This document shows, one piece after another, positions 1 to 7,954 of a DNA stretch of 64,000 nucleotides. The stretch comes from Pseudomonas kuykendallii (GTDB lineage: Bacteria; Pseudomonadota; Gammaproteobacteria; Pseudomonadales; Pseudomonadaceae). The position numbers were made by a program, and so were the translations under genes. The notes beneath the pieces were generated by a model that was given only the letters and a program-made list of their open reading frames with translations, was not told where the DNA came from and did no database searches. The stretch covers positions 62,001 through 126,000 of the forward strand of contig NZ_FNNU01000002.1 of assembly GCF_900106975.1 (NCBI RefSeq). The letters run 5' to 3'. Each line of letters starts with the position of its first letter. Positions within the stretch are counted from its first letter, which is position 1.

Positions 1-445
1 CGACCGGGCTGTCCACCAGCTTGCGTTTCAGCGCGTTGAAGGTCGCCACGTCTTCGGGGTGCTGGCGCAGCCAGTCGCGCACCCGCAGCGCCTGGCGGGC
101 CTGCTGCGGATCGAGAATCCGCAGGCGTTGCCCACGCCTCACCAGCTCGTCGCCCTGCTGGCGGTAGCCCAGCCCGAGCAGCAGCTCGACCAGGTCGGCG
201 CCGTCCAGGGTGTGCGGAGGCACCAGGAGGATGTCGATCGACGGCCGCCCGCCCAGGCCGGGCACCGCGGTGCTGCCGACGTGTTCGAAGCGCACGCCGA
301 GGATGCCCTCGCGTTGCAGCGTGCCGTCGAGCTCCGCCAGCGCTTCGGCATAGCGCTGCGAGCCACCCGCCTGCGCCTCGACGAATTCCACGGCCTCGGC
401 GGGAAGGCGGCCATCGAGCGTGACGGGGCGCGGATTATCGGCCAT
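1..445 (-). CDS. GrpB family protein (UPF0157), C-terminus cut by window edge
   Basis: The visible 148 residues match the GrpB/UPF0157 nucleotidyltransferase-like family. The signature HVGSTAVPGLGGRPSIDIL lies at about residues 55-73, and a WLRQHPEDVATFNALKRKL segment at about 125-143 corresponds to the family's RDYLR-HP-LK motif. ATG at 445 is preceded by AGGAG at 7-nt spacing. The stretch between the two motifs is more divergent than in typical members. The gene runs off the left edge, so its end is unseen. No precise biochemical role is established for most members. Confidence 0.85.
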   Translation of the reverse strand, partial: MADNPRPVTLDGRLPAEAVEFVEAQAGGSQRYAEALAELDGTLQREGILGVRFEHVGSTAVPGLGGRPSIDILLVPPHTLDGADLVELLLGLGYRQQGDELVRRGQRLRILDPQQARQALRVRDWLRQHPEDVATFNALKRKLVDSPV

Positions 446-502
446 GGCGTTTCTCCTGTCAGAGCCTGTTCCTGGGTCTCGGGGCGAACGGACCGGGCCG
501 GC

Positions 503-1066
503 TCAGCGCGGTGGATACTGGCTGAGCACCTTGGCCACGGTGTCGTTGATCGCCTGGGCGCGTTCGTTCGGGCCGGGCGGGTTCTGCCGCATGATCTGCT
601 CGGCGCTGCCGCGCCAGACCAGCTTGCCGTCCTTGCCGTCCAGCAGGTCGATCTGGATGGTGCCGACCTTGTAGTCGATGGTGCGCGTCTGGTTGATCGC
701 CGGGCCGCCCCAGTAGTTGCCCCAGTAACCGCCCCAATAGCCACCATAGTTGGTGCTGACCTCCTCCCGGCGCTCGTCGACGATCAGCCAGGCCTGCACC
801 TTGAGGTCCGCCGCAGAGCCAGCCGCCGCCGGACGCAGGCCGCGCTGGTCGAGCTGCGTGCCGATCGCTTCGCGGATGCGCTGTTCGGTGAGGTCGCTCT
901 TGATCCGCGGATCGTCGGGGCGGTACTGCACCACCGGTGCCTGCCAGGCCCAGCTGTGGTAGGCGGCGAAATCGCGGCTGGCGTCGTAGTCGCGGTCGAT
1001 CTGGACCGACTGGCAGGCGCCGAGCAGGAGCAGGGCGGGTATCCACAGCAGTGCTTTGAACATCAT
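503..1066 (-). CDS. DUF4136 lipoprotein, paralogue 1
   Basis: A protein of about 187 residues begins with a lipoprotein signal (hydrophobic stretch then LLLGAC lipobox), so it is expected to be acylated and held in the outer or inner membrane on the periplasmic side. The body matches DUF4136: an early YDAS-RDF segment, a middle ADLKVQAW strand and a C-terminal ANDTVAKVL-like helix. A Tyr/Trp/Gly-rich loop (YGGYWGGYWGNYWGG) sits in the middle. Two consecutive ATG codons follow GGAG; the first (1066) or second (1063) could be used. It is followed on the same strand as, and is paralogous to, the gene at 1116-1760. Function unknown. Confidence 0.85.
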   Translation of the reverse strand: MMFKALLWIPALLLLGACQSVQIDRDYDASRDFAAYHSWAWQAPVVQYRPDDPRIKSDLTEQRIREAIGTQLDQRGLRPAAAGSAADLKVQAWLIVDERREEVSTNYGGYWGGYWGNYWGGPAINQTRTIDYKVGTIQIDLLDGKDGKLVWRGSAEQIMRQNPPGPNERAQAINDTVAKVLSQYPPR

Positions 1067-1115
1067 CGATTCTCCGAAAAAACCTGATCGTTCGAGGATA
1101 CGCCCGCGCACGGGG

Positions 1116-1760
1116 TCAGGACGGCGGGTATTTTTCCAGCGCGCGGTTGACCGCATCGCGCAGCGCCTCGCGGTTCGCCGACGGGCTGTCGCCACCGGCG
1201 CGCGTCTCGGCGCTGCCGCTCCACACCGGCTGGCGGCTGGCGCCGTCGAGCAGCTCGATGCGCACCACCAGTACCTGTTCCTCGTAGGTGCGCACGACCG
1301 GCACGCTGGCATAGCCGCCATAGTAGTCGCGCCCGTAGGGACCGCGCCCGTAGGCGCCGCCGTAGTTGCCGCCATAGCCGTAGTCGTCGTAGACCTGGCG
1401 CACGCGGCGCTCCACGCGCAGTTCGGCGCTGACCTGCAGGTCGGCCGGGTTGCCGGCCTGGGCCGGGCGCAGGCCGCGGCGGTCGAGGCCGGCGGCCACG
1501 GCTTCGGCCGTCTGCTCGGGCGTTGCCCAACTGCTGCCCGCCGGCAGCCGGCCCTGCGCCCAGCTCCAGTTGCGGTAGCGGCCGTAATCGCGCGGCGCGG
1601 CCGGATAGGCGCTGGCATCGTAGGCATTTGCCGTGGCCTGCGGCGGGGCCGGCGGCAGCGGGTTGGAACTGGCCGTGTAGGGGTTGTCCTTCGCGCAGCC
1701 GGCGAGCAGCAGCGCCAGGGGCAGGGCGAGGGTGGCGGAAAACGCGAAGCGACGCTTCAT
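1116..1760 (-). CDS. DUF4136 lipoprotein, paralogue 2
   Basis: About 214 residues with a Sec signal and LLAGC lipobox, then a DUF4136 domain ([14 protein letters not shown] strand, [18 protein letters not shown]). Like its downstream neighbour it carries a Tyr/Gly-rich loop ([10 protein letters not shown] and following), which suggests tandem duplication. ATG at 1760 has AGGAG at 7 nt; a TTG six bases upstream in frame is less well placed. The two genes are separated by only about 50 bp and are probably co-transcribed. Role in the envelope is unknown. Confidence 0.85.
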   Translation of the reverse strand: MKRRFAFSATLALPLALLLAGCAKDNPYTASSNPLPPAPPQATANAYDASAYPAAPRDYGRYRNWSWAQGRLPAGSSWATPEQTAEAVAAGLDRRGLRPAQAGNPADLQVSAELRVERRVRQVYDDYGYGGNYGGAYGRGPYGRDYYGGYASVPVVRTYEEQVLVVRIELLDGASRQPVWSGSAETRAGGDSPSANREALRDAVNRALEKYPPS

Positions 1761-1791
1761 GGTCAATCTCCTGCGGCGTACGAACGCCCTC

Positions 1792-2541
1792 TCAGCGTGG
1801 CTGGCAGAGCCAGTGCAGATAACGGCCCAGCCCGGCGAACGCCGGATGCCGGCGGTGCGCCAGCTCCATCTCGATCAGGTCGGCGGGGTCGGCCTTGGCC
1901 TGGAATTCCGCCGGCATGTAGTCGTGGAACACGCGCACGCCACTGGTGCTTTCGACCCGCCAATCGGCGTGCAGTTGCGCCGCCAGCTCGCGTGGGTCGA
2001 GCGGCCGCTGCGGGGTCAGGCTCTGGCCCTCGCCGGCGAAGCTGGCCTTGCGCAGCTTGCGGAAATGCCCCTTGAGCAGGTTGCGGTAGACCAGCGCGTC
2101 CTTGTTGTAGAACGCCAGCGACAGCCAGCCATCGTCGGCGGTGAGCCGGCGCAGGGCCGGCAGGATCGCCGCCGGTTCGGCCAGCCATTCGAGCACTGCG
2201 TGGCAGACCACCAGATCGTAGGGCGCCTCCAGCCGTTCGGTCAGATCCTGCCAGGGCGCCTGGATGAAGGTGGCGGCGAGACCGGCCTCGGCGAAGCGCT
2301 GGCGGGCGCCGTCGAGCATCGGCTGGGCCGGCTCGGCGAGGGTCACCTGATGGCCGCGTTCGGCCAGCCAGAGCGCCATGTGGCCGAGCCCGGCGCCGAT
2401 GTCGAGCACGCGCAGCGGGCGTTGCGGCAAGGTTTCGGCGAGGTCCGCCTGCAGCACGGCGAGGCGGATCGCACCCTTGGCACCACCGTAGATCTTCTCG
2501 GCGAAGCGCGTCGCCAGGGCGTCGAAGTGGCGGTCGCTCAT
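1792..2541 (-). CDS. cmoM: tRNA 5-carboxymethoxyuridine methyltransferase CmoM
   Basis: A 249-residue class I SAM-dependent methyltransferase. The SAM-binding motif [13 protein letters not shown] is at about 46-58, and [11 protein letters not shown] (about 113-123) is the conserved region seen in E. coli CmoM (formerly SmtA). The end GVRVFHDY and LGRYLHWL also match. CmoM methylates the carboxyl of cmo5U34 in tRNA to give mcmo5U, broadening wobble reading. ATG at 2541 overlaps the stop of the upstream MazG-like gene by 4 bp (ATGA), so translation is probably coupled. Confidence 0.88.
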   Translation of the reverse strand: MSDRHFDALATRFAEKIYGGAKGAIRLAVLQADLAETLPQRPLRVLDIGAGLGHMALWLAERGHQVTLAEPAQPMLDGARQRFAEAGLAATFIQAPWQDLTERLEAPYDLVVCHAVLEWLAEPAAILPALRRLTADDGWLSLAFYNKDALVYRNLLKGHFRKLRKASFAGEGQSLTPQRPLDPRELAAQLHADWRVESTSGVRVFHDYMPAEFQAKADPADLIEMELAHRRHPAFAGLGRYLHWLCQPR

Positions 2542-2840
2542 GTGAAGCGCCGCTCGTTGTCGGCGAGTTTGGCGCGCACCGCCTGGTCCATGTCGATGCC
2601 CAGTTCGGTGCACATCAGCAGCAGGTAGAGAACCACGTCGGCGACTTCCTGGCCGGCATGTTCGAGCTGGTCGGGCGGGAGCTGTCGCGACTGGTCTTCG
2701 TCGAGCCACTGGAAGATTTCCACCAGCTCGGCCATTTCCACGCTGGCGGCCATGGCGAGGTTCTTCGGGCTGTGGAATTTCCGCCAGTCGTTGGCATCGC
2801 GGATCGCGTGCATACGGGCGGTGAGCTGTTCGAGGTTCAT
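2538..2840 (-). CDS. MazG-like nucleotide pyrophosphohydrolase
   Basis: A 100-residue all-alpha single-domain protein of the MazG / dCTPase type. Metal ligands are visible as E35-x2-E38 in VEMAELVEIFQW and E65-x2-D68 in EVADVVLYLL. Small members of this family hydrolyse (d)NTPs, often non-canonical ones, to the monophosphate and pyrophosphate. It overlaps cmoM by 4 bp and shares its strand, suggesting a two-gene operon; a functional tie to tRNA modification is only inference. ATG at 2840 is preceded by GGAG. Confidence 0.85.
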   Translation of the reverse strand: MNLEQLTARMHAIRDANDWRKFHSPKNLAMAASVEMAELVEIFQWLDEDQSRQLPPDQLEHAGQEVADVVLYLLLMCTELGIDMDQAVRAKLADNERRFT

Positions 2841-2913
2841 GCGGGGCTCCTTGGAGCCGCATAGCTTCGAGGGTTGCGCCCGCCCGCGCAAGGTTCGGCG
2901 TGTGGCCCGGCGG

Positions 2914-3768
2914 CTAGGGCAGCGTCGACCACTCGCCGTCCATGTGCGGCAGGTCGTCCGCGCCGCGCAGCGCCAGTTGGCCGCTGGCCCCCGGCGCGCT
3001 GGCCAGCAGGGTCAGCTCGCCGGGCAGCAGCAGCGGTTTCTTGAAGCGCACCTGCACCTCGTAGCCGGCGTCTGGCAGGCGATCGCCGAGCGCCGCCAGG
3101 CTGCGTGCCTCGAGCCACAGGCCGTGGGCGATGGCGCGGGGGAAGCCGAACAGGCGCGCGCTGAGGGCGCTGAGGTGGATCGGGTTGTAGTCGCCGGCGA
3201 CCCGCGCATAGGCGCGGCCGATATCCGCCGGCGCCCTCCAGCGGTCGACTTCGGCGAGCGCCAGCGCGGCGCGGGGCTCGGCCTCACACGGTTCGCCAGG
3301 GAGCTTCGCGGCGCGGCTGAGGAAACGGCTTTCGCCTTCCCAGAGCGGCCCGAGCTGGTCGTCGAGGCTGATCAGCAGGCTGAACAGCGCGCCTTTCGCG
3401 TGCGGCTGCAGATCGGCCACGCGCACGCCGACGCGGAACGGGCCCAGCCCGCCGAGCGGACGCAACACGCGGATACGGTTTTCCAGGTGCACCAGGCCAA
3501 GTAGCGGGAAGGGGAAGTCGTCCGCCGTCAGCAGGCGCATCTGCAGGGCGAATGCCATCACGTGCGGGTAGGTCGGCGGCAGCCGGCCGTCGTCGGCGAA
3601 CGCGCAGACGCGCCGGTAGGCAGCGAGGTGGCGCGCTTCCACGCTGACCGGGCAGCGCAGGCCGCCTTCGGGCAGCGTGCGGCCGCTGACCTTGCGCTTC
3701 AAGGCGGCGCGCAGGAACAGCTCGGGCAGCGCGGGTGGGGCGTGCAACTCGGTCCAGGGTTGGTTCAT
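2914..3768 (-). CDS. MaoC-like (hotdog) dehydratase
   Basis: A 284-residue protein with two hotdog-like halves. The C-terminal half carries the MaoC/R-hydratase signature DYNPIHLS (D193, H198) followed by GFPRAIAHGLW. Family members hydrate enoyl-CoA (or ACP) to (R)-3-hydroxyacyl-CoA, or the reverse. It lies 9 bp downstream of the FabG-like reductase and faces away from the thiolase, making a three-gene acyl-chain set: thiolase, ketoacyl reductase, dehydratase. Acyl substrate is not evident. Confidence 0.82.
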   Translation of the reverse strand: MNQPWTELHAPPALPELFLRAALKRKVSGRTLPEGGLRCPVSVEARHLAAYRRVCAFADDGRLPPTYPHVMAFALQMRLLTADDFPFPLLGLVHLENRIRVLRPLGGLGPFRVGVRVADLQPHAKGALFSLLISLDDQLGPLWEGESRFLSRAAKLPGEPCEAEPRAALALAEVDRWRAPADIGRAYARVAGDYNPIHLSALSARLFGFPRAIAHGLWLEARSLAALGDRLPDAGYEVQVRFKKPLLLPGELTLLASAPGASGQLALRGADDLPHMDGEWSTLP

Positions 3769-3777
3769 GTCGACCCC

Positions 3778-5130
3778 TCAGGCGCCCAGCAGGCTTTGTC
3801 CGCAGACGCGCAGCACCTGGCCGGTGACGCCACCGGAAGCGGGCTGGGCGAACCAGGCGACGGTTTCGGCGACGTCCTGCGGCTGGCCGCCCTGGCCGAG
3901 GGAATTCATCCGCCGCCCGGCCTCGCGGATGGTCAGCGGCATGGCCGCGGTCATCTGTGTCTCGATGAACCCCGGCGCCACCGCGTTGATGGTGATGCCG
4001 CGCTTGGCCAGCTCCAGCTCCCAGGCCTGCAGCAGGCCGATCAGCCCGGCCTTGCTGGTGGCGTAGTTGGTCTGGCCGAAATTCCCGGCGATACCACTGG
4101 TGGACGACACCAGCAGCACGCGGCCTTCGTCGCGCAGCGTGCCGCTTTCCAGCAGCGCCTGGGTCAGCCGCTGCGGCGCCTTGAGGTTGACCGCGATGAC
4201 CGAGTTCCACAGCTCGTCGGTCATCTTCGCCAGGGTCTTGTCGCGGGTGATGCCGGCGTTGTGCACGACGATGTCGACGCCGTCCGGCAGCGCCTCGACC
4301 AGCCGCTGCGGCGCCTCCTCGCCGCCGATGTCCAGGCCCAGCGCCTTGCCGCCCAGGCGCGCGGCCAGGGCGTCGAGCTCCTTCTGCGCTTTGGGCACAT
4401 CCAGCAGCACCACTTCCGCGCCGTCGCGGGCGAGGGTTTCGGCGATGGCCGCGCCGATGCCGCGGGAGGCGCCGGTGACCAGCGCGCGCTTGCCGGCCAG
4501 TGGCCGCGTCCAGTCCTGCACCTTCTGCTCGCTGGCTGCGAGGCGGATCACCTGGCCGGAGACGTAGGCGCTCTTCGGCGAGAGGAAGAAGCGCAGCGCG
4601 CCCTCCAGCTGGTCTTCGGCGCCTTCGCCGACGTACAGCAACTGCACCGTGCCGCCGTGGCGGATTTCCTTGCCCAGCGAGCGGGTGAAGCCTTCAAGGG
4701 CGCGCTGCGCGCTGGCGGCGAAGGGATCGATGAGGGTTTCCGGCGGCCGTCCGAGGACCACCACGTGGGGGTTGCCGGCGAGGCTCTTCATCGCGGGCTG
4801 GAAGAAGTCGCGCAGGGCTACGAGTTGGTCGCAGTCGACGATCGCGCTGGCATCGAACACCAGCGCCTTGAGCCGTGGGCCGTGCTCGGCGGTCCAGCTC
4901 GGCAGGCCGGCGACCGCGTTCGGCGTGTACACCGCGTCGGTCAGCCTCGCCAGGATTGGCAGCAGGCCGGCGGCCAGTGTGCCATCGCCGCCGAGCAGCA
5001 GCGCGCCGTCCACCGGGCGCCCGCGCCCGGAACTCCAGCGTTCCAGCGGCACCGGCGAGGGCAGGCCGAGGGAGGCCACCAGCTTCTGCCCGAGAGCGGA
5101 ATTGGCGAAGGTGAAATAACGGTCGCTCAT
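3778..5130 (-). CDS. Long-form 3-oxoacyl-(ACP/CoA) reductase, FabG-like SDR
   Basis: A 450-residue protein, about 200 residues longer than ordinary FabG. The C-terminal SDR domain is complete: cofactor loop TGASRGIG (219-226), NAG (291-293), catalytic SS near 342 and Y356-x3-K360. The N-terminal 200 residues form a degenerate Rossmann-like domain, as in high-molecular-weight FabG4 proteins. It should reduce 3-oxoacyl thioesters with NAD(P)H. ATG at 5130 diverges from the thiolase; the 89-bp intergenic region must hold both promoters. Downstream partner is the MaoC gene. Confidence 0.85.
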   Translation of the reverse strand: MSDRYFTFANSALGQKLVASLGLPSPVPLERWSSGRGRPVDGALLLGGDGTLAAGLLPILARLTDAVYTPNAVAGLPSWTAEHGPRLKALVFDASAIVDCDQLVALRDFFQPAMKSLAGNPHVVVLGRPPETLIDPFAASAQRALEGFTRSLGKEIRHGGTVQLLYVGEGAEDQLEGALRFFLSPKSAYVSGQVIRLAASEQKVQDWTRPLAGKRALVTGASRGIGAAIAETLARDGAEVVLLDVPKAQKELDALAARLGGKALGLDIGGEEAPQRLVEALPDGVDIVVHNAGITRDKTLAKMTDELWNSVIAVNLKAPQRLTQALLESGTLRDEGRVLLVSSTSGIAGNFGQTNYATSKAGLIGLLQAWELELAKRGITINAVAPGFIETQMTAAMPLTIREAGRRMNSLGQGGQPQDVAETVAWFAQPASGGVTGQVLRVCGQSLLGA

Positions 5131-5219
5131 GGAACGGACTCCTGCATTGAATCTCCAAAGTGGACCACGTCGCGCCGCCACTCGTTCGCGGCGGCGCGGC
5201 CTCAACCAGGAGCCTCGCC

Positions 5220-6497
5220 ATGACTTCGTTGCGCCGGGTCGCCATCGTCGGCGGCAACCGCATTCCCTTCGCCCGATCCAACACCGCCTACGCCACCGCG
5301 AGCAATCAGGACATGCTGACCGCCGCGCTGGAGGGCCTGATCGAGCGCTACAACCTGCACGGCCTGCGCCTCGGCGAAGTCGCAGCCGGCGCGGTGCTCA
5401 AGCATTCGCGCGACTTCAACCTGACCCGCGAATGCGTGCTCGGCTCGCGCCTGGCGCCGGAAACGCCGGCCTACGACGTCCAGCAAGCCTGTGGCACCGG
5501 GTTGGAAGCGGTGATCCTGGTGGCCAACAAGATCGCCCTCGGGCAGATCGACAGCGGCATCGCCGGCGGCGTCGACACCACCTCGGACGCGCCCATCGGG
5601 GTCAACGAAGGGCTGCGCAAGATCCTCCTGCAGGCCAACCGCGGCAAATCCACAGCCGACAAGCTCATGCCGTTCATGCAGCTGCGCCCCGGTCATCTCA
5701 AGCCGGCGCTGCCGCGCAACGGCGAGCCGCGCACCGGGTTGTCGATGGGCGAGCACTGCGAGCTGATGGCGCAGGAGTGGGCGATCCCCCGCGCCGAGCA
5801 GGACCAACTGGCCTACGACAGCCATCACAAGCTTGCCGCCGCCTATGCCGAGGGCTGGCAGGACGACCTGCTGACGCCCTACCTGGGCCTGAACCGTGAC
5901 CAGAACCTGCGCGCCGACATCAGCCTGGAGAAGATGGCGACGCTGAAACCGGTGTTCGAGAAGGGCCCGCGCGGCACCCTCACGGCGGCCAATTCGACGC
6001 CGCTCACCGATGGCGCCTCGCTGGTGCTGCTGGCCAGCGAGGACTGGGCCAGGGCGCGCGGCCTGCCGATCCTCGCCTATTTCAGGGACGGCGAGGCGGC
6101 GGCGGTGGATTTCGTCAAGGCGAAGGAAGGGCTGCTGATGGCGCCGGTCTACGCGGTACCGCGGCTGCTGGCGCGCAACGGGCTGACGCTGCAGGACTTC
6201 GACTACTACGAGATTCACGAAGCCTTCGCCGCCCAGGTGCTCTGCACGCTGAAGGCCTGGGAAGACGCCGGCTACTGCCGCGAACGGCTCGGCCTGGAGG
6301 CGCCGCTGGGCGCCATCGACCGCACGCGGCTGAACGTCAAGGGTAGCTCGCTGGCCGCCGGACACCCGTTCGCCGCCACCGGCGGGCGCATCGTCGCCAA
6401 CCTGGCCAAGCTGCTCGCCGCCGCCGAGAGCGGCCGCGGGCTGATCTCCATCTGCGCCGCCGGCGGGCAAGGCGTGACGGCGATTCTGGAGCGTTGA
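5220..6497 (+). CDS. Acetyl-CoA C-acyltransferase (thiolase, FadI-like)
   Basis: A 425-residue thiolase. The nucleophile is C91 in QQACGTGLEAV; the distal motifs EIHEAFAAQ, GHPFAATGGR and the C-terminal ICAAGGQG carry the other catalytic residues. It cleaves or forms 3-ketoacyl-CoA. ATG at 5220 is chosen because AGGAG lies 8 nt upstream; an in-frame ATG 60 bp earlier (5160) lacks such a site. It is divergent from the FabG-like/MaoC pair and probably works with them in an acyl-CoA chain pathway (beta-oxidation or a PHA-type route). Confidence 0.88.
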   Translation: MTSLRRVAIVGGNRIPFARSNTAYATASNQDMLTAALEGLIERYNLHGLRLGEVAAGAVLKHSRDFNLTRECVLGSRLAPETPAYDVQQACGTGLEAVILVANKIALGQIDSGIAGGVDTTSDAPIGVNEGLRKILLQANRGKSTADKLMPFMQLRPGHLKPALPRNGEPRTGLSMGEHCELMAQEWAIPRAEQDQLAYDSHHKLAAAYAEGWQDDLLTPYLGLNRDQNLRADISLEKMATLKPVFEKGPRGTLTAANSTPLTDGASLVLLASEDWARARGLPILAYFRDGEAAAVDFVKAKEGLLMAPVYAVPRLLARNGLTLQDFDYYEIHEAFAAQVLCTLKAWEDAGYCRERLGLEAPLGAIDRTRLNVKGSSLAAGHPFAATGGRIVANLAKLLAAAESGRGLISICAAGGQGVTAILER

Positions 6498-6526
6498 AGC
6501 GGACGGCGCTCGGCGAGAGCTCGCCT

Positions 6527-6772
6527 GGTGGGTTACGGCGCCCGTGGCGATGTCGCGCGACCGATGGTGAGGCGCCTAACCCACCCTACGGGCCGGAGCG
6601 ACTTTCGTAGGGTGGGTTAGCGGCGAGCACGCGGTCGACAGATACGCCGCCAAACGCTCGCGCCGCGCAACCCACCGGGCGAAGCTCGTCGAGACCACGC
6701 TTGGTGGGTTACGGCGCGCGTGACGATATTGTGCGGCCGATGCATCGGGTGGGGCGCCTAACCCACCCTACG
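6527..6772. repeat. Intergenic palindromic repeat cluster (GGTGGGTTACGGCG / CCTAACCCACCCTACG)
   Basis: The 362-bp gap between thiolase and HAD genes (6498-6859) holds no gene. It contains two long hairpin units, 6527-6590 and 6703-6772, each starting GGTGGGTTACGGCG and ending GGCGCCTAACCCACCCTACG, with a third related unit between (GTAGGGTGGGTTAG at 6607 to GCGCAACCCACC near 6675). The ends of each unit are mutually complementary around GGTGGGTTA / TAACCCACC. This is a REP-like element seen between convergent genes, where it may also terminate transcription. Confidence 0.8.
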
Positions 6773-6859
6773 GGCCGGTGCGATTTTTCGTAGGCTGGGC
6801 TTCAGCCCACGTTCGTCCACCGAAGCGCCGCATAACCACGGGGCGGCGCCCGGCGTTTC

Positions 6860-7567
6860 CTAAGCGGAATCGCCGCTGCGCAGGCGGATCGCCAGGTCGA
6901 GGATGTCCTTGGCGACGTAGTCCCAGTCGCCTTCGGCCTGCAGGTCGCGGGTCTGCCGTGGGCCGTACTCGTGGGGGCGTGGGATGAAGACGGTCTTCAA
7001 GCCCAGCGCCTGGGCCGCGCTCAGGTCCGAGTTGTGCGCGGCGCAGAGCATGACGTCTTCGGGCGGCAGGCCCAGCAGGTCGCAGGCGCCGAGGTAGACC
7101 TCGCGGTCGGGTTTGTAGTGGCGAAACAGGTCGGCGCAGAACAGCACGTTCCACGGCAGCCCGGCATGCCGGGCGACGTCCAGCATCAGGCTGAGGTTGC
7201 CGTTGGTGAGGCTGCCGACGGTGTAGTGCCGGCGCAGCGCCGTGAGCCCGGCGACGCTGTCGGGCCAGGGCTCCAGCCGGTGCCAGAAGCGGTTGATGCG
7301 CTGCCGCTGCGCCTCGTCGAAGTCCAGCCCGTGCTCTTCCAGCAGTCGATCCAGGCTCTGCCGGTGCAGGTCGTCCAGCACCGTCCAGGGTTGCTCGCCG
7401 CGGCGCACGCGGTCCATCGACGGCGCGTAGTGCCCGCGCCACTCATCGGCGAGGGTCTCGCCGGGAATCGCCTGGCCGGTTTCCCGTGCCAGCTCGGCGA
7501 ACTGCGCGATCAGGCTGGAGCGCCAATCCACCACGGTGCCGAACACGTCGAATACGATGGCTTTCAT
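6860..7567 (-). CDS. Haloacid dehalogenase type II / HAD hydrolase
   Basis: A 235-residue HAD-superfamily enzyme. Motif I is FDVFGT with nucleophile D7; motif II is the S119-L-T of GSLTNGN; motif III K152 lies in YKPDREVY; motif IV is HNSDLSAAQALG (N179, D181). The helical C1 cap spans roughly 15-100, as in (S)-2-haloacid dehalogenases. Such proteins cleave C-Cl bonds or phosphate esters; the true substrate cannot be read from sequence. The ATG at 7567 is preceded by GGAGG. Confidence 0.82.
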   Translation of the reverse strand: MKAIVFDVFGTVVDWRSSLIAQFAELARETGQAIPGETLADEWRGHYAPSMDRVRRGEQPWTVLDDLHRQSLDRLLEEHGLDFDEAQRQRINRFWHRLEPWPDSVAGLTALRRHYTVGSLTNGNLSLMLDVARHAGLPWNVLFCADLFRHYKPDREVYLGACDLLGLPPEDVMLCAAHNSDLSAAQALGLKTVFIPRPHEYGPRQTRDLQAEGDWDYVAKDILDLAIRLRSGDSA

Positions 7568-7629
7568 CGGGAGCCTCCTGAATTACCTGGCGTGCGTCGT
7601 GCGCACCTTGGTCCGTTGCGCCGTTGACC

Positions 7630-7650
7630 GTAGGGTGCGCCATGCGCACC
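7630..7650 (+). repeat. Single unit of the GTAGGGTGCGCC-GCGCACC repeat
   Basis: One 21-bp unit (GTAGGGTGCGCCATGCGCACC-type) between the HAD gene and the small protein at 7667. The same unit occurs at 10716, 10748 (opposite strand), 19315/19343 as a perfect inverted pair, 37658 and 51611. The 3' half GGTGCGC..GCGCACC is itself nearly palindromic. Confidence 0.7.
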
Positions 7651-7666
7651 GGGCGGCGTAGCGGAT

Positions 7667-7909
7667 TTATGCCTGTTTCGGCGTGACCCGGATGTCGCTG
7701 ATGCCCAGCTCGGCGATGCGGCTGTACTCGCTGTCGCAGACCGGGTCTTCCCAGGGTGCATCGGTGGTCACCTGGGGTTCGGCCTGGTGTTCCTGCATCA
7801 GCCGCAGGCGTACCTGGTCCAGGCTCGGCTCCTCGAATTCCTGCATGTCCAGGGACGCGTCCTGGCCGTTGATGCGGTAGCTGACGTGGTACTGCTTGAG
7901 TGCGTGCAT
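7667..7909 (-). CDS. Conserved small hypothetical protein
   Basis: An 80-residue acidic soluble protein with no signal peptide or membrane segment. It begins MHALKQYHVSYRINGQ, an N-terminal beta-strand pattern, and continues with an amphipathic helix (DQVRLRLMQEHQ). I do not recognise a named domain. It sits between ada and the HAD gene on the same strand. Regular coding pattern and a start at 7909 with a purine-rich leader support it as a real gene. Function unknown. Confidence 0.65.
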   Translation of the reverse strand: MHALKQYHVSYRINGQDASLDMQEFEEPSLDQVRLRLMQEHQAEPQVTTDAPWEDPVCDSEYSRIAELGISDIRVTPKQA

Positions 7910-7954
7910 GGCGAGAATCCTGGGCGGGTTTGTCTTCCGACCACGCCGGCGCGC

